Shown here: one piece after another, positions 42,135-50,949 of the stretch
How positions within the stretch are numbered: the stretch's first letter is position 1
Layout: every line of letters begins with the position of its first letter
DNA from: an uncultured SAR86 cluster bacterium
Lineage (GTDB): Bacteria > Pseudomonadota > Gammaproteobacteria > Magnimaribacterales > D2472
DNA: 64,000 bases
Assembly: GCA_902627055.1 (NCBI GenBank)
Contig: CACOHS010000002.1
Coordinates: forward strand, 68,380-132,379
Direction: 5' to 3'
Position numbers and translations under genes: made by a program
The notes under the pieces: generated by a model
The model's database searches: none
The model's input: the letters and a program-made list of their open reading frames with translations, nothing else
What the model was told of the DNA's origin: nothing

Positions 42135-42799
42135 AAGATTGAACCATCTGATAGCTCATATATTTCGTCACACTTTTTGGCTAATGATAGGTCGTGAGTA
42201 ACAAGAATAAGTGTTGTTTTAATAAACTCATTAATTGAAAATAACAAATCTGTTATGGCAGATGAGCTCTTTGTATCTAAGTTTCCAGTAGGTTCATCGG
42301 CAAATAAAATCTTGGGCTTATTAACTATTGCTCTAGCAATCGCAACTCTTTGTTTTTCGCCTCCACTGAGCTGTGTTGCAAAATTCTTAGCTCTAGAGCC
42401 AAGGCCAACTTGAACAAGAGCATTTCGGGCTTTTTCAAATGCATCCGGATCTCCGGCTATCTCCAAGGGCAACATTACATTGTCTAATGCAGACAATTTA
42501 GGCATCAAATGAAAAGATTGAAAAACAAAACCTACATCCTTTGCTCGAATTTGTGCCCTTTCATTTTCATTCATATCTGTAATAACTGAGCCTAATAATG
42601 ATACGGAACCCTTCGTTGGCATATCTAATCCAGCCATGATGGCTAGCAAAGTAGTTTTTCCAGAGCCTGATGGCCCTACCAAAGATATAGGCTTGCCTGA
42701 CTCAACTGATAAATTAATATTATTAACTATTGTCAAAAGGCCCTCTGGGCTGTTAACTTCTTTTGTAATGTCTTTAACTTCTAAAATTAAGTCTTTCAA
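42131..42799 (-). CDS. ybbA: ABC transporter ATPase (YbbA, LolD/MacB-like)
   Basis: The ATPase has Walker A VGPSGSGKTT, Q-loop VFQSFHLMPKL, signature QLSGGEKQRVAIARAI, Walker B ILFADEPTGNLD and the H-loop VTHDLSL. From a TTG at 42799 it gives 222 aa, starting (M)KDLILEVKDITKEV, which lines up with E. coli YbbA. The ORF-track start (TTG at 42931) and an ATG at 42868 both add residues with no counterpart and run antisense through the tesA signal peptide. Even with the TTG chosen, the first 32 bp overlap the start of tesA on the other strand. It powers YbbP, with which it overlaps by 4 bp. Confidence 0.88.
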   Translation of the reverse strand: MKDLILEVKDITKEVNSPEGLLTIVNNINLSVESGKPISLVGPSGSGKTTLLAIMAGLDMPTKGSVSLLGSVITDMNENERAQIRAKDVGFVFQSFHLMPKLSALDNVMLPLEIAGDPDAFEKARNALVQVGLGSRAKNFATQLSGGEKQRVAIARAIVNKPKILFADEPTGNLDTKSSSAITDLLFSINEFIKTTLILVTHDLSLAKKCDEIYELSDGSIL

Positions 42800-43439
42800 T
42801 GGATTTCTGATTGCATTTTCAGCTATTTTACTTTTAGTTACCTCTGCAGTAAATTCCTCTGAAAACATAGCTTCAAATAATAATGCAATAGTAATTTTAG
42901 GAGATAGTTTAAGCGCAGGATATGGTGTCAAAAATAATGAATCATGGCCCTCCCTTCTTCAATCAAGCATTTCGAATGAAAATCTAAAGCTAACTGTAAT
43001 AAATGCCGGAATTAGTGGGGATACTACATCGGGAGGTTTATATAGGCTGCCGCTATTACTTGAAAAACATAAACCGAAATTAGTAATTTTAGAGTTGGGC
43101 GGCAACGACGGTTTAAGAGGTATGTCAGTTAACAAAGTTATCAAAAAAAATTTAGAGGAAATGATTAATATGAGTCGTGGATATGGCGCTATTGTTGTCC
43201 TTATTGGAGTTCAGCTGCCTCCAAACTATGGAAAAATGTATACCAATAATTTTGAACAAATGTTTATCGATCTAGCTTTAAAGTATGATCTTATTTTAGT
43301 AAAAGGCTCAATCGTTGATATGATTTCATCTAACCAAATGCAATCTGATGGTATTCATCCAAATCAAGCAGGACATGTTGTAATTGAAAAGGAGATTTGG
43401 CGTAAAATAAAACCAATTCTTGAGACTATTACTGATTAA
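42768..43439 (+). CDS. tesA: TesA: periplasmic multifunctional acyl-CoA thioesterase I / lysophospholipase (SGNH hydrolase)
   Basis: The ATG at 42768 gives about 223 aa with a signal-like N-terminus (SFNGFLIAFSAILLLVTSAV). The SGNH blocks are clear: AIVILGDSLSAGYG with the nucleophile serine (block I), INAGISGDTTSGG (block II), LELGGNDGLRG (block III), and DGIHPNQAGH with the Asp-His pair (block V). It hydrolyses acyl-CoAs, lysophospholipids and esters in the periplasm. The ORF-track start at 42636 is rejected because it runs antisense through the YbbA Walker region. The 3' end overlaps convergent queF by 11 bp. Divergence from ybbA is the same as in E. coli. Confidence 0.9.
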   Translation: MSLTSKIKSFNGFLIAFSAILLLVTSAVNSSENIASNNNAIVILGDSLSAGYGVKNNESWPSLLQSSISNENLKLTVINAGISGDTTSGGLYRLPLLLEKHKPKLVILELGGNDGLRGMSVNKVIKKNLEEMINMSRGYGAIVVLIGVQLPPNYGKMYTNNFEQMFIDLALKYDLILVKGSIVDMISSNQMQSDGIHPNQAGHVVIEKEIWRKIKPILETITD

Positions 43440-44160
43440 AATCTCTAAAATTTTTAAAAAATATTTTTTTCTTAGTAGATCGAATTGGATTTATATCTAT
43501 GCCTCCCCTTCTTAAAAATCTCCCACATAAGGTTAAATCATCAAATTTAAAATCATTAATTAAAGTTATAAAAATAGAATCTATGCAAGTTTCATGAAAA
43601 TCTCCTCTTTCTCTAAAAGATTTTAAAACTTTAATAAATTTTTTTGAATCAAGATTATTAGTAGTAGAGTGAAGGTAAATATTTGCCCAGTCAGGTTGTG
43701 ATGTTACAGGACAAATTGATCTAAATCCCTTATATCTAACCACAGTATTTTTTTTTATGGTTTTACTTAAACCATTAATAAGAATCGATTTAGGAGGCAT
43801 ATCATATTTAACTTTTTTTCTTACAACCACTCGCGAGTTAATAAGACTGGATAGATCTCTCTCAATTAATTTATATGCATTGATTGAATTTTTAAATTTT
43901 CTTTTATAGAAGGAAGCGAGATAAATTTTTAAAGATTTAGATTCAACTGTATGACTAGAATCCAGTGGTATTTTTATTTCAATTGACTCTAGGACTGGTT
44001 GGTTGGAGCTATCTAAAAATGAAAACTCATAAGCATTCCAATAGTCAACTCCATAAAAGCGAAATTTTTTATTTTGAGATCGGTGAACTGAATCCAATAG
44101 ATCTGGGGAATAGTCTGATGTTTGAGAGCCAGTATTTTTGCCCAAATATTTTGTATTCAC
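43429..44160 (-). CDS. queF: QueF: NADPH-dependent 7-cyano-7-deazaguanine (preQ0) reductase
   Basis: The 243-aa protein belongs to the longer, two-domain QueF type seen in Gammaproteobacteria, although shorter than E. coli's 282. The QueF signature is VESKSLKIYLASFYKRKF, the catalytic cysteine lies in RSICPVTSQPDWANIYL, and FRERGDFHETCIDSIF supplies the conserved substrate glutamate/histidine part. It reduces preQ0 to preQ1 in queuosine synthesis. The ATG overlaps the end of the ABC-2 permease gene by 4 bp. Other queuosine genes are not in the window. Confidence 0.93.
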   Translation of the reverse strand: MNTKYLGKNTGSQTSDYSPDLLDSVHRSQNKKFRFYGVDYWNAYEFSFLDSSNQPVLESIEIKIPLDSSHTVESKSLKIYLASFYKRKFKNSINAYKLIERDLSSLINSRVVVRKKVKYDMPPKSILINGLSKTIKKNTVVRYKGFRSICPVTSQPDWANIYLHSTTNNLDSKKFIKVLKSFRERGDFHETCIDSIFITLINDFKFDDLTLCGRFLRRGGIDINPIRSTKKKIFFKNFRDFNQ

Positions 44161-44936
44161 TGACGAGTTCCAGTTCCCCTATGCAGAAGAAATAAGCATG
44201 CTGATGCTAGAATAATTATGAATAGAACAATCATAGATAAGGCGAAGGGAATAGAGACATCGCTAACTCCAAGCATGCCTTCTCTGAAAGTATTTACCAC
44301 ATAAAGCATCGGATTAGCCATAGAAATGCTTCTCCAAATGTCTGGGAGTATATTGATGGAATAAAATACTCCTCCTAAATAGATTAATGGTGTTAGAACA
44401 AATGTAGGAATAATTGAAATATCGTCAAAACTGTCAGCGAATATGGCATTGATAAAACCCATTAAAGAAAAGAGAATTGATGTAAGAATTAATACCAAAA
44501 TAGTCAAGGCGGGATTTGCAATATCAAATGTTGGATAAAAAAATAAGCTGACACAAAAAACTATACAGCCAATTAAAATTCCTCGAGACACTCCTCCCAT
44601 GACAAAACCAGTTAATATTGCCCAATTTGGCATAGGTGAAATTAGTAACTCTTCAATAGATTTCTGAAATTTTACAGAGTAAAAAGAAGAGACAACATTT
44701 GCGTAAGAATTTGTTATCACAGACATCATTATCAGCCCAGGAATCATAAATTGAATATAGTCTAAGCCATCCATAGTTCCAATTCTTGGACCAATTAGAG
44801 ATCCAAAAATTACAAAATACAACGACATTGTTACAGCTGGGGGTACCAAGGTTTGTACCCAAATTCTTAAATAACGTTTTATCTCTTTTCTTATAAGAGT
44901 TGTCAAGGAGACAAAAATTTCATTATTCTTGCTCAT
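44157..44936 (-). CDS. ABC-2 type transporter permease (YadH-like)
   Basis: This 259-aa protein has six predicted helices and the ABC-2 signature YVVNTFREGMLG near the C-terminus. It starts FVSLTTLIRKEIKRYLRIWVQTLVPP, the usual amphipathic N-terminal segment, followed by MIPGLIMMSVITNSYANVVSSF and SPMPNWAILTGFVMGG. It is paired with the ATPase gene 2 bp upstream, as in E. coli yadG-yadH. The cargo is unknown. It overlaps queF by 4 bp. Confidence 0.9.
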   Translation of the reverse strand: MSKNNEIFVSLTTLIRKEIKRYLRIWVQTLVPPAVTMSLYFVIFGSLIGPRIGTMDGLDYIQFMIPGLIMMSVITNSYANVVSSFYSVKFQKSIEELLISPMPNWAILTGFVMGGVSRGILIGCIVFCVSLFFYPTFDIANPALTILVLILTSILFSLMGFINAIFADSFDDISIIPTFVLTPLIYLGGVFYSINILPDIWRSISMANPMLYVVNTFREGMLGVSDVSIPFALSMIVLFIIILASACLFLLHRGTGTRQ

Positions 44937-44938
44937 AG

Positions 44939-45856
44939 TTAGTTTTTGTTGACCATTTCGATAAACATTTCTTCTAGTCTATTGGATTTATTTCTCATAG
45001 ATAAAACTTTTATTCCTAGTTGGGTTAGTTGATCAAAAAGATGGTTGATGGATTGATCTTTTTTAATCTCTACATTCAAAGTCATGGGATCTTCAAGTGC
45101 AATTTTAAAATTAGTAATTGCTGGTGGAGATTCAAGAGACTTGTCCATATCAAGTAAAAATCCCTGGACATCTAGTCGACTCAACAAGTTTTTCATTGTT
45201 GTATTTTCAATTAACTCTCCATGATCAATGATTGCAATATTTTTACACAATTGTTCAGCTTCTTCGAGATAGTGTGTGGTTAAAATTATAGTGGTTCCAT
45301 TTGCATTAATCTCTTTTAAAAAGTCCCACATCTCTCTTCGCAGCTCAATATCAACACCAGCAGTTGGCTCATCAAGAATCAGTAATTTGGGTTCGTGAAT
45401 TAAAGCTTTGGCTATCATTAACCTTCTTTTAAAGCCTCCTGAAAGTGTTCTTGCTTGTTCATTTCGCTTATCCCAGAGGCCTAACCGTTTCAGTATCAAC
45501 TCAGTTTTATATAAAGCTTCTTTGAGAGGAATGCCATAAAAACCTGCTTGAGTTGTAACAATATCTATAACTTTTTCAAAATTATTAAAATTAATTTCTT
45601 GAGATACTACACCTAATAGACGCTTTGCATCTGGAAAGTTTTCGTCAGTATCGATGTTATATATTTTTACCTTTCCAGAGCTTTTAGTTACCAATGAAGC
45701 GATGATACCTATTGTTGATGATTTTCCTGCTCCATTTGGTCCAAGTAATGCAAAAAAATCGCCCTCTTTAACTGTAAGATTGATGCCTTTTAAAGCGACC
45801 ACACCTGAATCATAGATTTTTTTTAGATCTGTGATCTCAAGTGCAAATTGATTCAT
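44939..45856 (-). CDS. ABC transporter ATPase (YadG-like)
   Basis: This 305-aa ATPase has Walker A LGPNGAGKSSTIG, signature TLSGGFKRRLMIAKAL, Walker B LLILDEPTAGVD and H-loop LTTHYLEEAEQL. A C-terminal extension of about 85 residues (from about residue 220) is common in ABC-2 drug/polysaccharide export ATPases. It works with the YadH-like permease. Its start overlaps the stop of the upstream NCS2-like permease gene by 4 bp, so it sits in a long minus-strand operon. Confidence 0.9.
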   Translation of the reverse strand: MNQFALEITDLKKIYDSGVVALKGINLTVKEGDFFALLGPNGAGKSSTIGIIASLVTKSSGKVKIYNIDTDENFPDAKRLLGVVSQEINFNNFEKVIDIVTTQAGFYGIPLKEALYKTELILKRLGLWDKRNEQARTLSGGFKRRLMIAKALIHEPKLLILDEPTAGVDIELRREMWDFLKEINANGTTIILTTHYLEEAEQLCKNIAIIDHGELIENTTMKNLLSRLDVQGFLLDMDKSLESPPAITNFKIALEDPMTLNVEIKKDQSINHLFDQLTQLGIKVLSMRNKSNRLEEMFIEMVNKN

Positions 45857-47238
45857 GCTGACTCTTCTTCAAACCCATCAACAAAAATAGCTAATAATAA
45901 TCCTATAAGTAGTCCAATCCATGCGCTATAAAAAGTGATAAAAAAAGCAATGAGTAAAGCAGTTGCCATTTCTGAATTCTTATTTGGTATCGACATGGCA
46001 ACATATGCGCATGCAAAGCCGGTCAAAATCAGAGTTAAAGTTAAAGCCATAACCATCAAAGGCTGCATTAAAGTCACAAAAGGCAGAGTAAAATATAAAA
46101 ATGGAATTCCCATTAAATAATAAGAACCAATGCCATCAAAAATTGATGGCATTTGTTTATGTCCCTTTTTCCATTGTTCAGCAACAACGACATGAACGCC
46201 TGTCCATAAAGCTCCTTGTGTAGGAAAGAATGGGTTGATTAATGAGGCTAACAAATTTCTTATACCAACAGACAGATGAGATCTATTAAGATCAATTGGT
46301 AGTTTTTCATCATCTCGATGTTTTTGAGCATCTTTAAGGACTTCTGTGGCAGTTACTAAATCTCCAAAAAGAAGCATATAACCAATAATTACAAGCGGTA
46401 ATGCATCTACATACATTTGTAATGAGGGTAATCCAATATAAATTGGAGATGTCTTTTCAATCAAGCTTATAATGGCGGGTATCTTAAAGCCCCATTCAAT
46501 ATTAAAAGTTAACTCTCCTAGCAAAAATGCAACAATGCCAGCAATCACAAAACCCGGTAGCAATCCAAGAGAGCCAATGATTTCAAATAACTTATGCTTA
46601 GCAGCAATTTTTTTAAAAGGATTTGAAAAGGTAGTAATTACACATAAAATGATTGCAACTGTCATAGATACTGGCTGCATAAGATACGCATCAAAATCTT
46701 CATAAAAGACTTGATAAAAAGCTGCCAACGCTGCACCTAGGATAATTCCAGCTTTTAATCCATTTGGAATTTTTTCAACTAGAATCTTACCCCAACCAGT
46801 TAAACCTAGAATTAAAATTAAAGCTGTAAATTCAAAACACATAGCTGCCATAAATTGAAATGCTTCTGGGTTATACCTACAAACTCCGTCCACACATACG
46901 CTTGCTCCCTCGGTTGGTACTCCATAGTATCCAGCAGCTGCAAGTGCGCCCATAACTATTGGTACTGCAGGAGTTACCCAACCAGGCGCCATTGGTTCAC
47001 CAAATATTATTGGGCCTGCGGAAATAAAAGTTCCAGCAACCATGCTAAGGGCAACTGCTTCTTCAAAATTTAACCCAAGTTTCATAGCTAATGGTGCAGC
47101 TGCAAAAGCAGTTGCCCCTGAAATTACTAGCCCTTGAAGAAATTCAGGAGCTCGAAATTTTATGTGAATAAATGGAATTCTTAGAGTAAATGGCCCCCAT
47201 TTAATCCCATTATTTTTAGATGTTGTAATTGTATTCAT
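45853..47238 (-). CDS. NCS2/SulP-like membrane permease
   Basis: This 461-aa protein has about 12-14 helices. The N-terminal part (LQGLVISGATAFAAAPLAMKLGLNFEEAVALSMVAG) and GEPMAPGWVTPAVPIVMG resemble the nucleobase/anion carrier fold (NCS2/SulP), and FPTQGALWTGVHVVVAEQWKKG is a distinctive block of the sub-group. A short periplasmic loop has two cysteines (VCVDGVCRYN) that may form a disulfide. The substrate is not known. It is embedded between the VWA gene (4-bp overlap) and YadG ATPase gene (4-bp overlap). Confidence 0.7.
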   Translation of the reverse strand: MNTITTSKNNGIKWGPFTLRIPFIHIKFRAPEFLQGLVISGATAFAAAPLAMKLGLNFEEAVALSMVAGTFISAGPIIFGEPMAPGWVTPAVPIVMGALAAAGYYGVPTEGASVCVDGVCRYNPEAFQFMAAMCFEFTALILILGLTGWGKILVEKIPNGLKAGIILGAALAAFYQVFYEDFDAYLMQPVSMTVAIILCVITTFSNPFKKIAAKHKLFEIIGSLGLLPGFVIAGIVAFLLGELTFNIEWGFKIPAIISLIEKTSPIYIGLPSLQMYVDALPLVIIGYMLLFGDLVTATEVLKDAQKHRDDEKLPIDLNRSHLSVGIRNLLASLINPFFPTQGALWTGVHVVVAEQWKKGHKQMPSIFDGIGSYYLMGIPFLYFTLPFVTLMQPLMVMALTLTLILTGFACAYVAMSIPNKNSEMATALLIAFFITFYSAWIGLLIGLLLAIFVDGFEEESA

Positions 47239-48410
47239 TTTGAAAGTTCTGCCATCCCCTCTTCCAGACCCTTTAGTGTTAATGGAAACATTCTATTATC
47301 CATCAACTCTCTGATAATACATAAAGAAGAGGTATAGTCCCAATGATCGTCAGGCACAGGATTCAGCCATGCAACTTTATCAAAATGCTGACATAGCCGT
47401 TTAAGTGTTGCACCACCAGGCTCCTCATTCCAATGTTCAATACTTCCTCCAGCATTAGTTATTTCATAAGGGGCCATAGTCGCATCACCAACAAAAATTA
47501 CTTTATAGTCAGCGCTATATTTATTAATTATATCTTGGACTAAAAATCTTTCTTGCGTTCTTCTTCTATTATCTTCCCAAACGGACTCGTAAACACAGTT
47601 ATGAAAATAAAAATATTTTAAATGTTTAAATTCTGTTTTAAGAGCTGAGAAAAGTTCTTCACATAGTTTAATGTATGGATCCATTGATCCACCAACATCA
47701 AAAAATAAGAGAACCTTTACATGATTAGTTCTTTCAGGAATCATATTAATATCTAAAATTCCTGCGTTTCTTGCAGTCGATTTAATCGTTCCATCCATGT
47801 CCAGCTCATATTCAGTACTCTGTCGAGCAAATTTTCTCAATCTTCTTAGAGCAACTTTGATATTTCTAGTCCCTATTTCAACGGAATCATCTAAATTTTG
47901 AAATTGTCTTTGTTCCCAGACTTTTACTGCTTTTTTTTGACCGCCCTCTCCGCCTACTCTTACACCCTCTGGATTTTGACCATTATTACCAAAAGGAGAT
48001 GTACCATTAGTACCAATCCATTTATTACCGCCTTCATGCCGCTCTTTTTGTTCTTCTAATCTTTTTTTAAATTCTTCTAGTAATTTCTCTAAACCACCAA
48101 GTGATTGTATTTTTTTTAATTCCTCTGGATCTAATTCCTTTTCAAATGCTTTGCGTAACCAATCCTCTGGAATTAATGCTTCGAAAATGTCTTCCAAAGT
48201 TTCTATGCCCTTAAAATATATTTCAAAAGCTTTATCAAATTTATCATAATTTTTTTCATCTTTAACAAGAGTAGTTCTTGAAAGAAAATAGAAATCCTCC
48301 ATGTCGGCAAATGCAAGATTTTTTTCAAGGGCGCCTAATAAATCAAGCAACTCTCTCAGAGTACATGGCACGCCAGCCGAGCGAACTGTATGAAAAAGAT
48401 TGATTAACAT
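47235..48410 (-). CDS. VWA-domain protein, CoxE-like
   Basis: This 391-aa protein has an N-terminal region like CoxE (RSAGVPCTLRELLDLLGALE) and a long charged, glutamate/lysine-rich linker. The C-terminal von Willebrand A domain has the metal-ion-dependent adhesion site LFFDVGGSMDPYIKL and FVGDATMAPYEI. Such proteins act with a MoxR AAA+ ATPase to insert metals or mature enzyme complexes. Which target is served here cannot be told; there is no carbon-monoxide dehydrogenase or methanol dehydrogenase in the window. It abuts the MoxR gene with no gap. Confidence 0.88.
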   Translation of the reverse strand: MLINLFHTVRSAGVPCTLRELLDLLGALEKNLAFADMEDFYFLSRTTLVKDEKNYDKFDKAFEIYFKGIETLEDIFEALIPEDWLRKAFEKELDPEELKKIQSLGGLEKLLEEFKKRLEEQKERHEGGNKWIGTNGTSPFGNNGQNPEGVRVGGEGGQKKAVKVWEQRQFQNLDDSVEIGTRNIKVALRRLRKFARQSTEYELDMDGTIKSTARNAGILDINMIPERTNHVKVLLFFDVGGSMDPYIKLCEELFSALKTEFKHLKYFYFHNCVYESVWEDNRRRTQERFLVQDIINKYSADYKVIFVGDATMAPYEITNAGGSIEHWNEEPGGATLKRLCQHFDKVAWLNPVPDDHWDYTSSLCIIRELMDNRMFPLTLKGLEEGMAELSK

Positions 48411-49259
48411 TTATTTTGTTTGCTCTCGTCTGGACATAAAAGCAAGCCTCTCAAGAAGTTGAACATCTTGTTCATTTTTTAATAACGCTCCGTATAAAGG
48501 TGGAATTGCCTTGGAGGTATCCGCATTCTTTAGGATTTCATCAGGCAATTCATCCGACATAAGTAATTTGAGCCAATCAATTAGTTCAGACGTTGATGGT
48601 TTTTTCTTCATTCCTGGAATTTTTCTAACATCAAAAAATATGTCAAGAGCATCTTTTACTAAAGCTTTTTTAATTTTTGGGTAATGAACTTTGACAATAC
48701 CTTCCATTGTCGGACGGTCAGGAAATTGAATGTAATGAAAAAAGCATCTTCTAAGAAATGCATCTGGAAGTTCTTTTTCATTATTTGAAGTAATTATAAT
48801 TAAAGGTCTTTTTTTAGCTTTGATTGTTTCTCCAGTTTCATAACAATAAAACTCCATACGATCTAGCTCTTGCAACAAATCATTTGGAAATTCAATATCT
48901 GCTTTATCAATTTCATCGATTAATAAAACAACTTGCTTATCTGATTCAAAGGCTTCCCATAACTTACCTTTTTTTATGTAATTTTTTATATCTTTAACTC
49001 TCTCATCTCCAAGCTGAGAATCTCTAAGTCTTGTGACAGCATCATATTCATAAAGTCCTTGAGATGCTTTAGTAGTTGATTTTACATGCCATTCAATTAA
49101 ATCCATTCCAAGTGATTGAGCTACCTCAACTGCTAACAATGTTTTGCCAGTTCCTGGCTCTCCTTTAATTATCAATGGGCGCTCTAACGCTATAGTTGCA
49201 TTAACAGCCATGCTGAGATCTTCAGTAGACACATAATTTTTTGTACCAGTAAATTTCAT
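48411..49259 (-). CDS. MoxR-family AAA+ ATPase
   Basis: This 282-aa AAA+ protein has Walker A KGEPGTGKTLLAVEVA, Walker B VVLLIDEIDKADIEFPNDLLQELD, sensor 1 IIITSNNEKELPDAFLRRCFFHY including the arginine finger, and a C-terminal lid. The spacing is that of the MoxR/CoxD group. With the adjacent VWA protein it forms a chaperone pair for complex assembly or metal insertion. The ribosome site GGAAACC lies just before its ATG, 14 bp after the thioesterase gene. Confidence 0.92.
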   Translation of the reverse strand: MKFTGTKNYVSTEDLSMAVNATIALERPLIIKGEPGTGKTLLAVEVAQSLGMDLIEWHVKSTTKASQGLYEYDAVTRLRDSQLGDERVKDIKNYIKKGKLWEAFESDKQVVLLIDEIDKADIEFPNDLLQELDRMEFYCYETGETIKAKKRPLIIITSNNEKELPDAFLRRCFFHYIQFPDRPTMEGIVKVHYPKIKKALVKDALDIFFDVRKIPGMKKKPSTSELIDWLKLLMSDELPDEILKNADTSKAIPPLYGALLKNEQDVQLLERLAFMSRREQTK

Positions 49260-49273
49260 TTGGTTTCCTTTTT

Positions 49274-50119
49274 TTAGTTTGAAGAAATTTTTTCTTCTGA
49301 TTTTAAGATTTTTGCTAGCTGTCTGCTAGTAGCAACTAAGTTTCCATTCATGTCCCATATATAGCAATCTTGCTCAAAATATCCGTTACTAATGTCTTTT
49401 GCAAGACCATCAATAAATAATAAATTTGTTTGAGGAAGCTGGCGGATGTTACAGGTTAATGCAAGTGTAGGAATCCAGCCTAAAGAGCCATATTTATTTT
49501 GAACAACAGGAGGCAAAATATCTGCTAAATATGAAAGAACAAATGTATCAGCAATTCCCCCTTCCAATTCCAAATAAGCAGAACATCTAGCTTCTGCAGC
49601 GTCAGAGGAAATATCTCTATCCCACCAAGCATGATCTGGATGAACTGACATATTTAATTGTTGAATAAATGCTGGAGTTGAGCCCAATCCTAAATTCTCA
49701 TAATGCATAACTTTGAAATCATCCTCTTTTACTGTTTTCATTATTTCAGGCAATGGAGTGCTGAGGCCTGAATAACCTTTCATATGATCAAAATCAGAAC
49801 ATAGAGCTGAGTACAAGCATGTTATTTTATTATTCTGAACCAATTTAACCTGACCCATTGATGATCCTTTAGAGGTTCTGAATACTTCAACATGTAACTC
49901 AGCAGATTCTGATTCGGTTCTATCAAGATAATAGACATTTGAATTAATTGCACTTGGATGAGGAAGGACTTGTGTCATCGCTTTATTCATCAAGGCTAAT
50001 AAATATCCTCCATGAGGCGTATTACCAACAAAATATCTTGAATCGGGTGTAAAAGAAAAAATATTGTCTGACACTTGGTTCAGTACTAAAGCTGATTGAA
50101 ACTGTTCAAATTGGTTCAT
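49274..50119 (-). CDS. Acyl-CoA thioesterase, double-hotdog (TesB-like)
   Basis: This 281-aa protein has two hotdog halves. The first has FVGNTPHGGYLLALMNKAMTQVL, the HGG loop and helix. The second has SVHPDHAWWDRDISSDAAEARCSAYLEL and the acidic residue in FVLSYLADILPP, matching the TesB-like/4HBT_3 fold. It should release free fatty acids from acyl-CoA in the cytoplasm. It is first in the minus-strand run that continues through MoxR, VWA and the permease to queF, and it is divergent from tatD. Confidence 0.85.
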   Translation of the reverse strand: MNQFEQFQSALVLNQVSDNIFSFTPDSRYFVGNTPHGGYLLALMNKAMTQVLPHPSAINSNVYYLDRTESESAELHVEVFRTSKGSSMGQVKLVQNNKITCLYSALCSDFDHMKGYSGLSTPLPEIMKTVKEDDFKVMHYENLGLGSTPAFIQQLNMSVHPDHAWWDRDISSDAAEARCSAYLELEGGIADTFVLSYLADILPPVVQNKYGSLGWIPTLALTCNIRQLPQTNLLFIDGLAKDISNGYFEQDCYIWDMNGNLVATSRQLAKILKSEEKISSN

Positions 50120-50163
50120 ATTGATAGATAATTACAACTCATTGTAATAGATAGAGTTTAAAA

Positions 50164-50949
50164 ATGGCTGGATTTATAGATATTGCTTGTAATTTTACTC
50201 ATGAGTCTTTTAAAAATAATTTAGAGACAGTCATAGCTAATGCAGAAAATGCAGGAGTAGAGAAATTTGTTTTACTTTCAGCAAGCCTAAAGGATCTTGA
50301 TCCGATTCAAATTATTCAAAGCAAATCTCCTGAAAAGTTTTTCATTTGCTCCGGTATTCATCCTCATCATGCGAATGAAATTAAAGACATTAATTACAAA
50401 ACATTACTCGAAAAACTTCAATCTACTAATCCTAATGCAATAGGTGAAACTGGATTAGATTATTTTAGGAATATTTCTCCCCCTGATATTCAGAGAGATG
50501 CATTTAGGGTGCAAATTGATATAGCAAAGGAATTAAAACTACCTCTCTATCTTCATCAAAGAGATGCGCACGATGATTTTATAGAAATCATTAAAGAAAA
50601 TATTAAAAATTTTCCAAAATTTATTGTTCATTGCTTTACGGGCACACAAAGTCAATTAGATCAATATTTAGAGTTAGGGGCTTATATTGGTCTAACAGGA
50701 TGGATATGTGATGTGAAACGAAACGTTGATCTGCGAAAATCAATAAAAAACATTCCCATTGAAAGGATGATGATAGAAACAGATTGCCCTTACCTAATCC
50801 CAAAAAATCTTATTAGCAATTCTAAAAATAATGTTAATGAGCCAAAATATTTACCGCACATAGCTCAAGAAATTTGTGAGCTTATCGGTATTGAAATTGA
50901 GGAATTGAAGGTAGTTACAAGCAAAAATGCTGTTAACTTCTTTAGCTAA
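50164..50949 (+). CDS. tatD: TatD-family metal-dependent DNase
   Basis: This 261-aa TIM-barrel hydrolase has FIDIACNFTHESF, which matches the TatD start rather than the YcfH HxH form. The family blocks IGETGLDYFRN (Glu ligand), LPLYLHQRDAHDDFIEII (His ligand), VHCFTG and MMIETDCPYLIP (Asp ligand) follow. It is a Mg-dependent 3'-5' exonuclease linked to DNA and RNA repair or turnover. The 3' end overlaps the convergent CoA-transferase gene by 8 bp. Confidence 0.93.
   Translation: MAGFIDIACNFTHESFKNNLETVIANAENAGVEKFVLLSASLKDLDPIQIIQSKSPEKFFICSGIHPHHANEIKDINYKTLLEKLQSTNPNAIGETGLDYFRNISPPDIQRDAFRVQIDIAKELKLPLYLHQRDAHDDFIEIIKENIKNFPKFIVHCFTGTQSQLDQYLELGAYIGLTGWICDVKRNVDLRKSIKNIPIERMMIETDCPYLIPKNLISNSKNNVNEPKYLPHIAQEICELIGIEIEELKVVTSKNAVNFFS

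Noticed and set aside
42636-42767. Upstream extension of tesA
   Set aside because: It is antisense to the conserved YbbA Walker A region and precedes the signal peptide; the ATG at 42768 is better.
42800-42931. Upstream extension of ybbA
   Set aside because: It begins at a TTG, shows no match to YbbA, and is antisense to the tesA signal peptide and catalytic block I.
46855-47073. 72-aa plus-strand ORF opposite the NCS2-like permease
   Set aside because: It is a frame shadow with odd Cys/Trp/Ser composition and no ribosome site.
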